The position numbers were made by a program, and so were the translations under genes. Source: an uncultured Clostridia bacterium (lineage in GTDB: Bacteria; Bacillota; Clostridia; Lachnospirales; Lachnospiraceae). Taken from it: a stretch of DNA of 13,799 nucleotides. Positions 1 through 7,836 of this stretch are shown here, piece by piece. The notes under the pieces were generated by a model. The model made no database searches. It worked only from the letters and a program-made list of their open reading frames with translations, and was not told the origin of the DNA. The first letter of the stretch is position 1. The number at the start of each line of letters is the position of its first letter. The stretch covers positions 1 through 13,799 of the forward strand of contig CAMJIC010000043.1 in the NCBI GenBank assembly GCA_946405675.1. Reading direction: 5' to 3'.

Positions 1-426
1 CTTCATGTCTGCGCCTTGGTATTGATCCTGACCGGAAAGATCCGGGTCGATGAATTCCTGCGGAGCGAAATAGGGATCCGTCACAACGCGAAGCACGCCT
101 CGCTCCCGGATCAGGGACAGGCGGCCGAACACTTCCTCGGGGATCCCACCTGAGATGTCCATGGAGTCCTCAACGTAATTCCACTTGTTCTCGTGATACA
201 GCCCTTCAGAAGCCTGAGCAGACTGGCCGGATCCTGCAAAGGTGCTGTCCTCGCCGATGGCGTCAGCCTCTTTCTCTGTCTGGGCAAGAGATGTGTTTTC
301 TGTCATGGGAGCGCTCTCTGAAGCCTGGGGCATCAGCCGGCTTTCCGCAGCCAGGGAGATGGTGCAGGCAAGAAAAACGGTGCAAAGCCAGCGTTCCTTC
401 CGGAAGGTGCTTTTAAAACGAGTCAT
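1..426 (-). CDS. Family 3 solute-binding protein, N-terminal part (runs off left edge)
   Basis: Read leftward from an ATG at 426-424, this frame stays open for 142 codons to the first base, so the gene is cut by the window edge. A good ribosome binding site (AGGAGG on the minus strand, about 432-439) sets the start. The N-terminus is basic (TRFKSTFRKERW) and then hydrophobic (LCTVFLACTISLAAES), which looks like an export signal; a Cys is present but the lipobox is not canonical. Residues about 30-75 are a Ser/Glu/Ala-rich spacer. From about residue 105 the motif ERGVLRVVTDPYFAPQEFID resembles the first strand of family 3 (amino-acid type) extracellular binding proteins. Such proteins capture a solute outside the membrane for an ABC importer, or present it to a sensor. 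The gene is divergent from the permease/c-di-GMP fusion, which suggests a shared ligand (inference). The ligand and the C-terminus cannot be seen. Confidence 0.75.
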   Translation of the reverse strand, partial: MTRFKSTFRKERWLCTVFLACTISLAAESRLMPQASESAPMTENTSLAQTEKEADAIGEDSTFAGSGQSAQASEGLYHENKWNYVEDSMDISGGIPEEVFGRLSLIRERGVLRVVTDPYFAPQEFIDPDLSGQDQYQGADMK

Positions 427-431
427 GGGAT

Positions 432-439
432 TCCTCCTG
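432..439 (-). promoter_or_regulatory. Ribosome binding site of the solute-binding protein gene
   Basis: On the minus strand TCAGGAGGAA lies a few bases before the ATG at 426. This near-perfect Shine-Dalgarno sequence fixes the start of the leftward gene. Confidence 0.75.
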
Positions 440-467
440 ATACAATAGGAACAATGAAACGAGCGAT

Positions 468-514
468 CTGCCTTATGAAATCAGGCAGTCTATACAAAAA
501 TAATAGCATTGCAA
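468..514 (-). promoter_or_regulatory. Candidate promoter and overlapping hairpin of the leftward gene
   Basis: On the minus strand TTGCAA (509-514) is followed after 16 bases by TAGACT (487-492), preceded by TGTA, a plausible sigma-A promoter for the solute-binding protein gene. A 6-bp inverted repeat, CTGCCT (468-473) with AGGCAG (483-488), starts at the -10 box and could be a 5' leader hairpin or an operator. Read by eye only. Confidence 0.4.
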
Positions 515-518
515 GGCC

Positions 519-577
519 GCTTGGGCAAGCAGACAGGTACAGTTTTCTTCGACAAACCGACAGATATCTGGTAGACT
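519..577 (+). promoter_or_regulatory. Divergent intergenic region: palindrome and weak rightward promoter
   Basis: The 12-bp palindrome GCTTG-GG-CAAGC (519-530) sits between the two divergent genes and could be an operator serving both. For the rightward gene, TTCGAC (548-553) and TAGACT (572-577) are 18 bases apart and form a weak promoter candidate. Neither is certain. Confidence 0.25.
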
Positions 578-600
578 GAAAAGAAGGTAGAGGGTGTTTT

Positions 601-3600
601 ATGAATCTGAAGTTTTTTGAGGGTTTTGTTATGGGAGAAAGCATTAAACTTAAAGCTCATCTGTCACCTTTCAGTTTATGGGCATTTTCATTAGGGACAG
701 CTGTCGGCTGGGGATCTTTGGTGGTTACCAGCAATACCTACCTTGTTCAGGCAGGGCCTTTGGGAACATCCCTGGGCCTTCTGGCGGGTGCTGTCATCAT
801 GATGCTGATCGGCTGGAACTATGCCTATATGATGCGATGCTATCCTGAGGCAGGAGGCGCATACGCATTTACCCGGGAAGTGTTCGGATATGACCAGGGC
901 TTTCTGACAGCATGGTTCCTGGCGATGACCTACCTGGCTGTTCTGTGGGCGAACGCGACTTCGCTCCCTTTGTTTTCGAGAATATTCCTGGGAGGGATCT
1001 TCCGGTTTGGGCGCATGTATCAGATCTTTGGCTATGACGTCTATATCGGGGAGGCCATCCTGTCCGCCGCGGCGCTGCTTCTGATTGGCTTTTTGTGCAT
1101 CCGCTTCAGCCGGGTCTCGGTTCTTCTTATGACGATGCTGGGATGCCTGTTTACGCTGGGGATCGCAGTGTGCTTCGTGGCAGGGATCATTGGCGGAGGC
1201 AGCGCGTCGATGGCGCCGGCGTTTGTGCCGGATACGGCAGCGATTTCCCAGATCGTGAAGATCGCGGTCATTTCCCCATGGGCATTTATCGGGTTTGAAA
1301 GCATCTCCCACCTTACTGAGGAGATTGATGTTGAACGGGACAAGATACGCAGGATCATGATGATCTGCGTCGCCTCCACGACGGTCCTCTACATCCTGGT
1401 GACCCTGCTTTCCGTGACGGCTTATCCTTCAGAATATGGCAGCTGGCTGGAGTATATCCGTGACCTGGATCACCTGGAGGGGATCAAGGCACTGCCTCCG
1501 TTCTACGCCGCATACCGGTATATGGGCGATACAGGCATCTTTCTTCTGATGCTTGCGCTGCTCGCGCTGGTCATTTCCAGCCTGATCGGAAACATGACTG
1601 CGCTCAGCAGACTATTCTATTCGATGTCCAAGGATCGTATTCTTCCGGAACGTTTCTCCAGACTGAACGACCAGGCTGTACCTGCCAATGCGATTGGCCT
1701 TGTGCTTGCGATTTCATGCCTGATTCCGCTGGTCGGAAGAACGGCGATCGGCTGGATCGTGGATGTCACAACGATCGGAGCGACTTTGATCTATGGTCTT
1801 GTCTGTGCCTGCACTGCGAGGATGGCATTGCGATCGGGCGATAAGCGGGAGACATGGACGGGGAGGATCGGAACGGTATTTATGATCTGCTTTGGCGTTT
1901 ACCTGCTTGCCCCAAATCTTGTGGCAAAGGGATCCATGGCAAGGGAAACCTATTTCCTGTTCATCATCTGGACCGTTCTTGGATTCGTGTTCTTCCGTTA
2001 CATCCTGAGCAAAGACCGGGAGAAGCGGTTTGGCGGTTCTATCATCGTATGGGTTGCGCTTTTGTCCCTGGTGCTTTTTATCGCGCTGATCTGGATGCGG
2101 CAGTCCATGATCCAGGCCAACGACCAGATGCGGAACAACGTACGGGAGCACTATGAAGAGGCGGATGCCGGTTCCGAGCGTATGCAGGATGAGCACTATA
2201 TTGAGGAACAGATGGCCGCGCTGGAAAGGGCGGACAATCAGAGCATGCTCATGACGATGGTCATGTTTGGGTTTGCCCTGGTGATCATGATGACCAATCA
2301 TTCCTACATGAACCGGCGCTCGCGTGAGAGTGAGATGCTCGCGAACACGGATCCCATGACAGGTGTCAAGAATAAGCACGCGTACCTGGTGAAGGAGCGT
2401 GAGCTTACAGTGATGCTCAAGGAAGGACGTGTTCCGGATTTTGGCATTGTTGTATGTGATGTCAACGGACTGAAAAAGATCAACGATACCTATGGGCATA
2501 AGGCGGGGGATGAGTATATCCGCAGTGCCTGCAAGATGGTCTGTGAGATCTTCTCCCACAGTCCGGTCTACCGGATCGGGGGCGATGAATTCGCAGTGCT
2601 TCTGACAGGCAGGGATTACGACATGCGCAACGAGCTTGTCGCCATGCTGCATGATCAGTCGGTAGACCATATTAAGAACGGCGGCGCGGTCATTTCCGGT
2701 GCGGTATCGGAATTCCGTGCGGAAACTGATACGGATGTACATGAGGTGTTTGAGCGCGCGGATGCGCTGATGTATGAGGAAAAGAGGCTTCTCAAGAGCC
2801 TGGGCGCGGTGACAAGGGATGATGAGAGCGATGCGGCGGAGGCGGAAGATTCCTCCAAGGAAGGGCTTTCCATCCTGAATCTGAGGAAGCATATCCTGAT
2901 CGTAGAGGATCAGGTGATCAATCAGGAGCTTCTGGGCAATGCGCTGGAGGAAGGATATGAAATCCTGTATGCTTCGGACGGCGATCAGGCTTTGGAGATG
3001 ATTCAGGAGTACAGAGACGAGCTGGCGCTGGTTCTTCTGGATCTGCAGATGCCGAAGAAGAACGGGATGGAAGTTTTGCGGATCGTGAAGGCGGATCCAG
3101 TGCTCAAAGACCTGCCGATCATCGTCCTGACTGCCGATCAGGATGCGGAGGTGGAGTGCCTCAAGGCCGGCGCGGCGGATTTCATCCCGAAGCCTTATCC
3201 AATGTGGGAGATCATCCAGGCCCGCGTGAACAAGTGTATCGAGCTGTCGGAGAACAGGGACCTTGTGCATTCGACAGAGCGCGACAACGTGACAAGGCTG
3301 TTTAATACTGATTATTTCCTGCGTTACGTCAGGCTGCATGATCAGCATTATCAGGACAAGGTCATGGATGCGATCGTACTGGATGTGAATCATTTCCATA
3401 TGATCAATGAGCGTTACGGCAAGCAGTATGCGGACGGGGTTCTCAGAAGGATCGGTGAGCGGGTACGCCTTGTTGCAAGGAAGATTGATGGCCTTGGCTG
3501 CCGGAGAGGAGCGGATACGTTCCTGGTCTACTGTCCCCACAGGGACGATTACACAGAACTTCTGGAACGGTTCTCCATGGGACTTTCCGGCGATGGCTCA

Positions 3601-4986
3601 TCCCAGGATCGTGTCCGGCTTCGCATGGGCGTCTACTCACGTGTGGATAAGCATATTGACATCGAACGCCGTTTTGACCGCGCGAAGAGTGCGGCGGATA
3701 CGGTCCGGGGAAGCCTGGTGAATCCCATCGGGATCTATGACGAGAGTCTGCATGAGTCAGCGATCCTGAAGGAGCGGCTGATTGAGGATTTCCGGTTATC
3801 GATTGCCGAAGAATGCTTTGAGGTTTATTATCAGCCGAAGTTTGACATCCGCCCGGACGAGCCTGTTCTTGCCAGCGCTGAGGCACTGGTTCGCTGGAGG
3901 CATCCGGAGCTTGGCATGGTCAGCCCGGGAGATTTCATCCCGCTGCTTGAGGAAAACGGGCTGATTCTGGAGCTTGACCAGTATGTATGGCGTAAGAGTG
4001 CCGCACAGATCAGAAAGTGGAAGGACCATTATGGATACGCAGTTCCGGTATCCGTTAATGTGTCCAGAATCGATATGCTGATGCCGGATCTCAAGTCGGT
4101 CTTCACACAGATCCTGGAGGAAAATGGCCTGACGACAGAGGATATTATCCTTGAGATCACGGAGTCTGCCTACACCGGCGATTCGGAGCAGGTCATTTCC
4201 ACCGCGCGGGATCTGCGCGGGATGGGAATGGGATTCCGGATCGAGATGGATGACTTCGGGACAGGCTATTCCTCCCTTGGGATGCTGTCCAATCTTCCCA
4301 TCGATGCCCTGAAGCTGGATATGACTTTTGTGCGGAGCGCTTTTGGCGAAAACAAGGATGTGAGGATGATCGAGCTTATCATCGATATCGCGTCTTACCT
4401 GCATGTTCCGGTCGTGGCGGAAGGCGTTGAGACACAGGAGCAGTACCGTGTGCTGAAGGCGATGGGCTGTGACCTGGTGCAGGGATATTATTTCTCAAAA
4501 CCCGTACCGAGTGAGGAATTCGGGAAGTTCCTGGAAGAAAGGGGGGCGGCAGGACCGGTCGAAGTGGTAAAGCCCGTAAAGACCTACATGAGTATCTCCG
4601 GCGCGCTCGCAGGGGAATATGAGCATATCTACTATGTGGATACGGTTACGGATTACTATCTGGAGTTCAGACAGGGAAAGAATGGGGAGCTGCAGATCCT
4701 TCCGGCAGGGGAAAATTTCTTCCGGGATGCTCTGGGCGCTCTGATCGAGAGTGCTGCCGGGGAGGACCGGGGGAAGATCGAAGCTGCGCTGAAGAAGGAA
4801 AACCTGATGAACTGGCCAGGTAAGGATGAAGGCATTGTCATACCATACCTGAGGAAGGATGGGGCAAATCAAAGGCTTTACTGCCTGCAGACGATCTGGA
4901 CCCGGGGAAGCGATGATCATCATGTGGTGATTGGCGTGAGGCCGGATACAGCTTTGGCATCCGGAAGCGAATCGGCATTGCACTGA
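601..4986 (+). CDS. APC-type amino acid permease fused to GGDEF-REC-GGDEF-EAL-PAS-like c-di-GMP module
   Basis: The N-terminus (about residues 20-470) is a 12-segment APC-superfamily permease, with a TM1-type GTAVGWGS stretch and, in TM6, SPWAFIGFES. TM13 (481-500) and TM14 (549-565) flank an acidic loop of about 47 residues. GGDEF1 (581-745) has RIGGDEF at 658-664 and metal-site CDVNGLKKIND, so it looks catalytic, but the RxxD inhibitory site is absent. The receiver (764-880) keeps acidic ED 769-770, phospho-acceptor D814, T844 and K864. GGDEF2 (885-1045) reads RGADTF (969-974) and is degenerate. EAL (1055-1305) keeps EAL 1094-1096, EITES, DDFGTGYSS from 1217, KLD, AEGVET and QGYYFSKP, so it should hydrolyse c-di-GMP. 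Residues 1330-1450 form a PAS-like domain (EHIYYVDTVTDYY). I infer a membrane sensor (transceptor) setting c-di-GMP by ligand and phosphorylation. A second start, ATG 631 (MGESIKL), has an equal GAGGG site. The next gene starts 11 bases downstream. Confidence 0.92.
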   Translation: MNLKFFEGFVMGESIKLKAHLSPFSLWAFSLGTAVGWGSLVVTSNTYLVQAGPLGTSLGLLAGAVIMMLIGWNYAYMMRCYPEAGGAYAFTREVFGYDQGFLTAWFLAMTYLAVLWANATSLPLFSRIFLGGIFRFGRMYQIFGYDVYIGEAILSAAALLLIGFLCIRFSRVSVLLMTMLGCLFTLGIAVCFVAGIIGGGSASMAPAFVPDTAAISQIVKIAVISPWAFIGFESISHLTEEIDVERDKIRRIMMICVASTTVLYILVTLLSVTAYPSEYGSWLEYIRDLDHLEGIKALPPFYAAYRYMGDTGIFLLMLALLALVISSLIGNMTALSRLFYSMSKDRILPERFSRLNDQAVPANAIGLVLAISCLIPLVGRTAIGWIVDVTTIGATLIYGLVCACTARMALRSGDKRETWTGRIGTVFMICFGVYLLAPNLVAKGSMARETYFLFIIWTVLGFVFFRYILSKDREKRFGGSIIVWVALLSLVLFIALIWMRQSMIQANDQMRNNVREHYEEADAGSERMQDEHYIEEQMAALERADNQSMLMTMVMFGFALVIMMTNHSYMNRRSRESEMLANTDPMTGVKNKHAYLVKERELTVMLKEGRVPDFGIVVCDVNGLKKINDTYGHKAGDEYIRSACKMVCEIFSHSPVYRIGGDEFAVLLTGRDYDMRNELVAMLHDQSVDHIKNGGAVISGAVSEFRAETDTDVHEVFERADALMYEEKRLLKSLGAVTRDDESDAAEAEDSSKEGLSILNLRKHILIVEDQVINQELLGNALEEGYEILYASDGDQALEMIQEYRDELALVLLDLQMPKKNGMEVLRIVKADPVLKDLPIIVLTADQDAEVECLKAGAADFIPKPYPMWEIIQARVNKCIELSENRDLVHSTERDNVTRLFNTDYFLRYVRLHDQHYQDKVMDAIVLDVNHFHMINERYGKQYADGVLRRIGERVRLVARKIDGLGCRRGADTFLVYCPHRDDYTELLERFSMGLSGDGSSQDRVRLRMGVYSRVDKHIDIERRFDRAKSAADTVRGSLVNPIGIYDESLHESAILKERLIEDFRLSIAEECFEVYYQPKFDIRPDEPVLASAEALVRWRHPELGMVSPGDFIPLLEENGLILELDQYVWRKSAAQIRKWKDHYGYAVPVSVNVSRIDMLMPDLKSVFTQILEENGLTTEDIILEITESAYTGDSEQVISTARDLRGMGMGFRIEMDDFGTGYSSLGMLSNLPIDALKLDMTFVRSAFGENKDVRMIELIIDIASYLHVPVVAEGVETQEQYRVLKAMGCDLVQGYYFSKPVPSEEFGKFLEERGAAGPVEVVKPVKTYMSISGALAGEYEHIYYVDTVTDYYLEFRQGKNGELQILPAGENFFRDALGALIESAAGEDRGKIEAALKKENLMNWPGKDEGIVIPYLRKDGANQRLYCLQTIWTRGSDDHHVVIGVRPDTALASGSESALH

Positions 4987-4997
4987 GGTATGGAAGG

Positions 4998-7592
4998 ATG
5001 AAAAAAGAGATAAAGCTGATCATTGCCGGCTTATGTACGATCCTTGTATCGATCGGAGTTGTGTTCTTTTTTCTGTATCGTTTCATGGATCAGCAGACAG
5101 AAAGGGATATCCGGGAGATCGGCAGGGTCTTTCTGGATGAAAAGGCACATCAGGAGGCGAACCGGTTTGAAGCGATCAAGTCTATCCGGTTCAGACAGAT
5201 GGATTCGATGAAGGAGAAGCTGGAGGAAAATGGAGCGGATGCGGATGCGCTGGAGGTCAGGGATAGCCTTGCTTATGCGGCTGAGTTCCAGGATCTCTCC
5301 AATTGCTCGCTTATTTCCGCAACCGGGGAGAAGGAGACGGTTTACGGAGATCCGATCGTAAGGCTGGGGGATGAGAGCTTTCTGATGGACAGCCTCGCTG
5401 CCGGCAAGGATAAGATCATTACAGGCGGCTGGAGTCAGAAGGAGCAGCTGATCATCTACGCATCCGCGCTATCTGTGCCTATGACAAATGGGGAAAGGAG
5501 CATTGGGCTTCTGTGGTGCAAGCCTATGTCCTTCTTTGCCGCGAGTATGAACCTGGATGATGAGAATTCCCTTGTCAGCTTTCATATCATCCGGCGCGAC
5601 ACCAGTTATGTGGTTGAAAATGACCACCAGGAGGAAATGTCCTATGATGATGTGGTGCTGAAGTATGTGGTGCCGGAGGAGATGACGGCGGAGGAGTTTG
5701 TCGGGAAGCTGCATCAGACGATTGCGGAAAACGGTGTTTTTACTGTTCATACACGCTATGTGGATAAAGCGGAGGGAATCAATATCCGCAGAAGCGTCTT
5801 TGCGATGCCCCTCAGTGATTCCAACTGGTACCTTTTGGCCATTCTTCCCTATGGTGTACTGGATGTCACGATCTCTGACATGGGACAGGCGAGGATGACA
5901 GGGATGCTGACAGCACTGGGAATCCTGGTGGTTATACTTCTGGTCGTGTTCTTCCTTTACATACAGATGACAAGAACTCAGGTAAGCAGACTGGAGGCGG
6001 CCAGGGCAGAGGCTGAGGGCGCCCGGGAGGATGCGGAAGCGGCGAGCAAGGCAAAGAGCGAGTTCCTGTCTAACATGAGCCATGACATCCGGACGCCGAT
6101 GAACGCCATCGTCGGGATGACTGCGATTGCGTCAGACCATATCGATGAGAAGGAACGGGTGCAGGACTGCCTGAGGAAGATTACGATTTCCTCCCAGCAG
6201 CTACTCGGTCTGATCAATGATATCCTGGATATGTCCAAGATCGAGAGCGGGAAGATGACCCTGAAGATGGAAGTCGTTTCTCTGAAGCAGACCATGGAGA
6301 CGATGTGCGAGATCGTGCGGCCGCAGATAAGGAGCAACAGCCAGAATTTCGATATTATTATTCATGATGTCCTGTCCGAGGAGGTGTACTGTGACAGTGT
6401 CCGGCTGAACCAGGTGCTGCTGAATTTCCTTTCCAATGCCATGAAATTCACGCCGGCAGGCGGATCGATCCAGATCGGTCTCAGTCAGGAGCCTTCTCCC
6501 AGGGGTGAGGATTACGTGAGGACTCATCTGTCGGTCAGCGATACGGGAATCGGAATGTCGGAGGAATTCCGTGAAAAGCTGTTTGTTGCCTTTGAGCGGG
6601 AGGACAGCCGCAGGGTACAGAAGACGCAGGGTACAGGGCTTGGGATGTCCATCACCAAGTATATCGTGGATGCCATGGGCGGAGAGATCGAAGTCATATC
6701 CGCACCGGGAGCAGGGAGCACCTTCCATGTGACGGTAGACCTTGAGAAGGTATCCGGAGGAGCTGAGTCGATGACGCTTCCTGCCTGGAGGATCCTTGTG
6801 GTGGATGACAATGAAGATGTATGCCGGACGGCTTCCTTGTCACTCACAGAGCTGGGTGTGAAGCCTTCTTCCTGCAGGAGCGGGGAGGAAGCAGTGGAGC
6901 TGGTTGCGGAGGCAAAAAGGCGCGGGGAGGATTTTTTTGCGGTTCTGATCGATTACCGGCTTGAAGGCATGAATGGGATCCAGACAGCCATCAGGATACG
7001 GGAGGTTGTCGGGGATGAGGTTCCGATCCGGATCATCTCCGCCTATGACTGGTCGGACATTGAAGAAGAGGCTGCCGGTGCGCTTATCAACGGATTTATC
7101 CCGAAGCCGCTTTTCAAGTCGACTTTGTATTATGAGCTGAGAAAGTATGCGGACAATCCGGAAGAGACGGATCTGACGGCTTCTCCGCAGAAGCAGGAAG
7201 GGATCAGCGGGATGCGGATCTTGCTGGCAGAGGACAATGACCTGAATGCGGAGATTGCGATGATGATCCTGGAGGAAAGCGGCTGTGTCGTGGACCGCGC
7301 ACCGGATGGCAGGGCAGCAGCCTCCATGTTTGAGAATTCGGCAATAGGGGATTATGACGCGATCCTGATGGATCTGCGTATGCCGAACATGGATGGCATT
7401 GAAGCAACCCGTGCGATCCGTGCCATGGACCGTTCTGACGCATCTTCGATCCCGATCATTGCCATGACTGCAGATGCCTTTGCGGAGGATGCCCGGAAAT
7501 GCATGGAGGCAGGCATGAACGCGCATCTTGCGAAACCGATCGATGTGGATCAGCTGACGCGGACCCTCGTGCGGCTGGTGAGAGGAAATTGA
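4998..7592 (+). CDS. Hybrid sensor histidine kinase with two receiver domains
   Basis: This is a 864-residue membrane-bound hybrid kinase. TM1 (about 7-29) and TM2 (about 300-322) bracket an extracellular domain of roughly 270 residues, the size and position of a dCache-type sensor. No clear HAMP follows; instead an Ala/Glu-rich coiled coil leads straight into HisKA, with phospho-acceptor H362 in SNMSHDIRTPMN. The ATPase has N-box N480 (NFLSNAMKF), SDTGIGM and GTGLGMSITKY. REC1 (about 595-715) has VVDDNED, D652 in LIDYRL, Ser rather than Thr in IISAYD, and PKP. REC2 (about 735-860) has LAEDND, D792 in LMDLRMP, TAD and K846. There is no HPt domain, so onward transfer needs another protein. The start is 11 bases after the upstream stop, and its GAGG overlaps that stop codon, so coupled translation is likely. 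The upstream receiver (D814) is a possible partner (inference). Confidence 0.93.
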   Translation: MKKEIKLIIAGLCTILVSIGVVFFFLYRFMDQQTERDIREIGRVFLDEKAHQEANRFEAIKSIRFRQMDSMKEKLEENGADADALEVRDSLAYAAEFQDLSNCSLISATGEKETVYGDPIVRLGDESFLMDSLAAGKDKIITGGWSQKEQLIIYASALSVPMTNGERSIGLLWCKPMSFFAASMNLDDENSLVSFHIIRRDTSYVVENDHQEEMSYDDVVLKYVVPEEMTAEEFVGKLHQTIAENGVFTVHTRYVDKAEGINIRRSVFAMPLSDSNWYLLAILPYGVLDVTISDMGQARMTGMLTALGILVVILLVVFFLYIQMTRTQVSRLEAARAEAEGAREDAEAASKAKSEFLSNMSHDIRTPMNAIVGMTAIASDHIDEKERVQDCLRKITISSQQLLGLINDILDMSKIESGKMTLKMEVVSLKQTMETMCEIVRPQIRSNSQNFDIIIHDVLSEEVYCDSVRLNQVLLNFLSNAMKFTPAGGSIQIGLSQEPSPRGEDYVRTHLSVSDTGIGMSEEFREKLFVAFEREDSRRVQKTQGTGLGMSITKYIVDAMGGEIEVISAPGAGSTFHVTVDLEKVSGGAESMTLPAWRILVVDDNEDVCRTASLSLTELGVKPSSCRSGEEAVELVAEAKRRGEDFFAVLIDYRLEGMNGIQTAIRIREVVGDEVPIRIISAYDWSDIEEEAAGALINGFIPKPLFKSTLYYELRKYADNPEETDLTASPQKQEGISGMRILLAEDNDLNAEIAMMILEESGCVVDRAPDGRAAASMFENSAIGDYDAILMDLRMPNMDGIEATRAIRAMDRSDASSIPIIAMTADAFAEDARKCMEAGMNAHLAKPIDVDQLTRTLVRLVRGN

Positions 7593-7597
7593 AGGTT

Positions 7598-7625
7598 CAG
7601 GTTAGGGCCTGCCTTTCAGGTTTTT
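7598..7625 (+). terminator. Weak terminator with competing hairpin after the kinase gene
   Basis: CCTG (7608-7611), loop CCTTT, CAGG (7617-7620) and then five T form a short intrinsic-terminator-like hairpin just after the kinase stop. The same CCTG can instead pair with CAGG at 7598-7601, so two structures exclude each other. The stems are only 4 bp, so this is tentative. Confidence 0.35.
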
Positions 7626-7729
7626 GAATTTCACAGCTGCCGGAAAGCAGAAAGAGTATGGCATTGGATGTGCCCTGTAACGAGCCTTTCAGCGGCAAGG
7701 GCTGATATCTCACCTTTTCAAAAAACCTG
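7617..7729 (+). other. Candidate structured RNA or long imperfect inverted repeat
   Basis: CAGGTTTTTGAA (7617-7628) is complementary to TTCAAAAAACCTG (7717-7729) with one bulged A. Three short hairpins lie inside: CTGC/GCAG (7637-7640 with 7647-7650), GGCA/TGCC (7660-7663 with 7671-7674) and AGCC/GGCT (about 7683 and 7700). Together they would fold as a stem closing a multi-branch loop. It matches no riboswitch consensus I can recall, including both c-di-GMP classes. It could be an orphan leader RNA for the next gene, a 3' RNA of the kinase gene, or a palindromic repeat. Confidence 0.3.
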
Positions 7730-7733
7730 AGGC

Positions 7734-7751
7734 GTGTTATTCTGGTAACAC
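7734..7751 (+). other. 6-bp hairpin in leader region
   Basis: GTGTTA (7734-7739), six-base loop, TAACAC (7746-7751) is a perfect short inverted repeat upstream of the HAD gene. It could be an operator or part of the leader RNA; its function is unknown. Confidence 0.35.
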
Positions 7752-7758
7752 CGACGGG

Positions 7759-7801
7759 TTCCGGGCAGTCCGGGCCGAAAGGGGCTGCGGTTTGCCCGGA
7801 A
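7759..7801 (+). other. Strong 5' leader hairpin before the secreted HAD gene
   Basis: TTCCGGGCA (7759-7767) pairs perfectly with TGCCCGGAA (7793-7801). The interior can stack further (CC-GAAA-GG at 7775-7782, a GNRA tetraloop). No T-run follows, so it is not an ordinary terminator. It ends about 20 bases before the ribosome binding site, a position that suits mRNA stabilisation or control of translation. Confidence 0.5.
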
Positions 7802-7836
7802 GAATAGAGAACTGCAACTATGAAGGGAGAGCAAAA

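Noticed and set aside
1714..3540. 608-codon open frame on the minus strand opposite the permease/cyclase gene
   Set aside because: Its translation is rich in His, Arg, Gln and Pro with no recognisable domain, and it lies opposite a frame with clear GGDEF and REC motifs. It is a codon-bias shadow.
7593..7836. c-di-GMP (GEMM-I or class II) riboswitch, suggested by the neighbouring gene
   Set aside because: I could not find the conserved core sequences of either class; the region stays a structured candidate without assignment.
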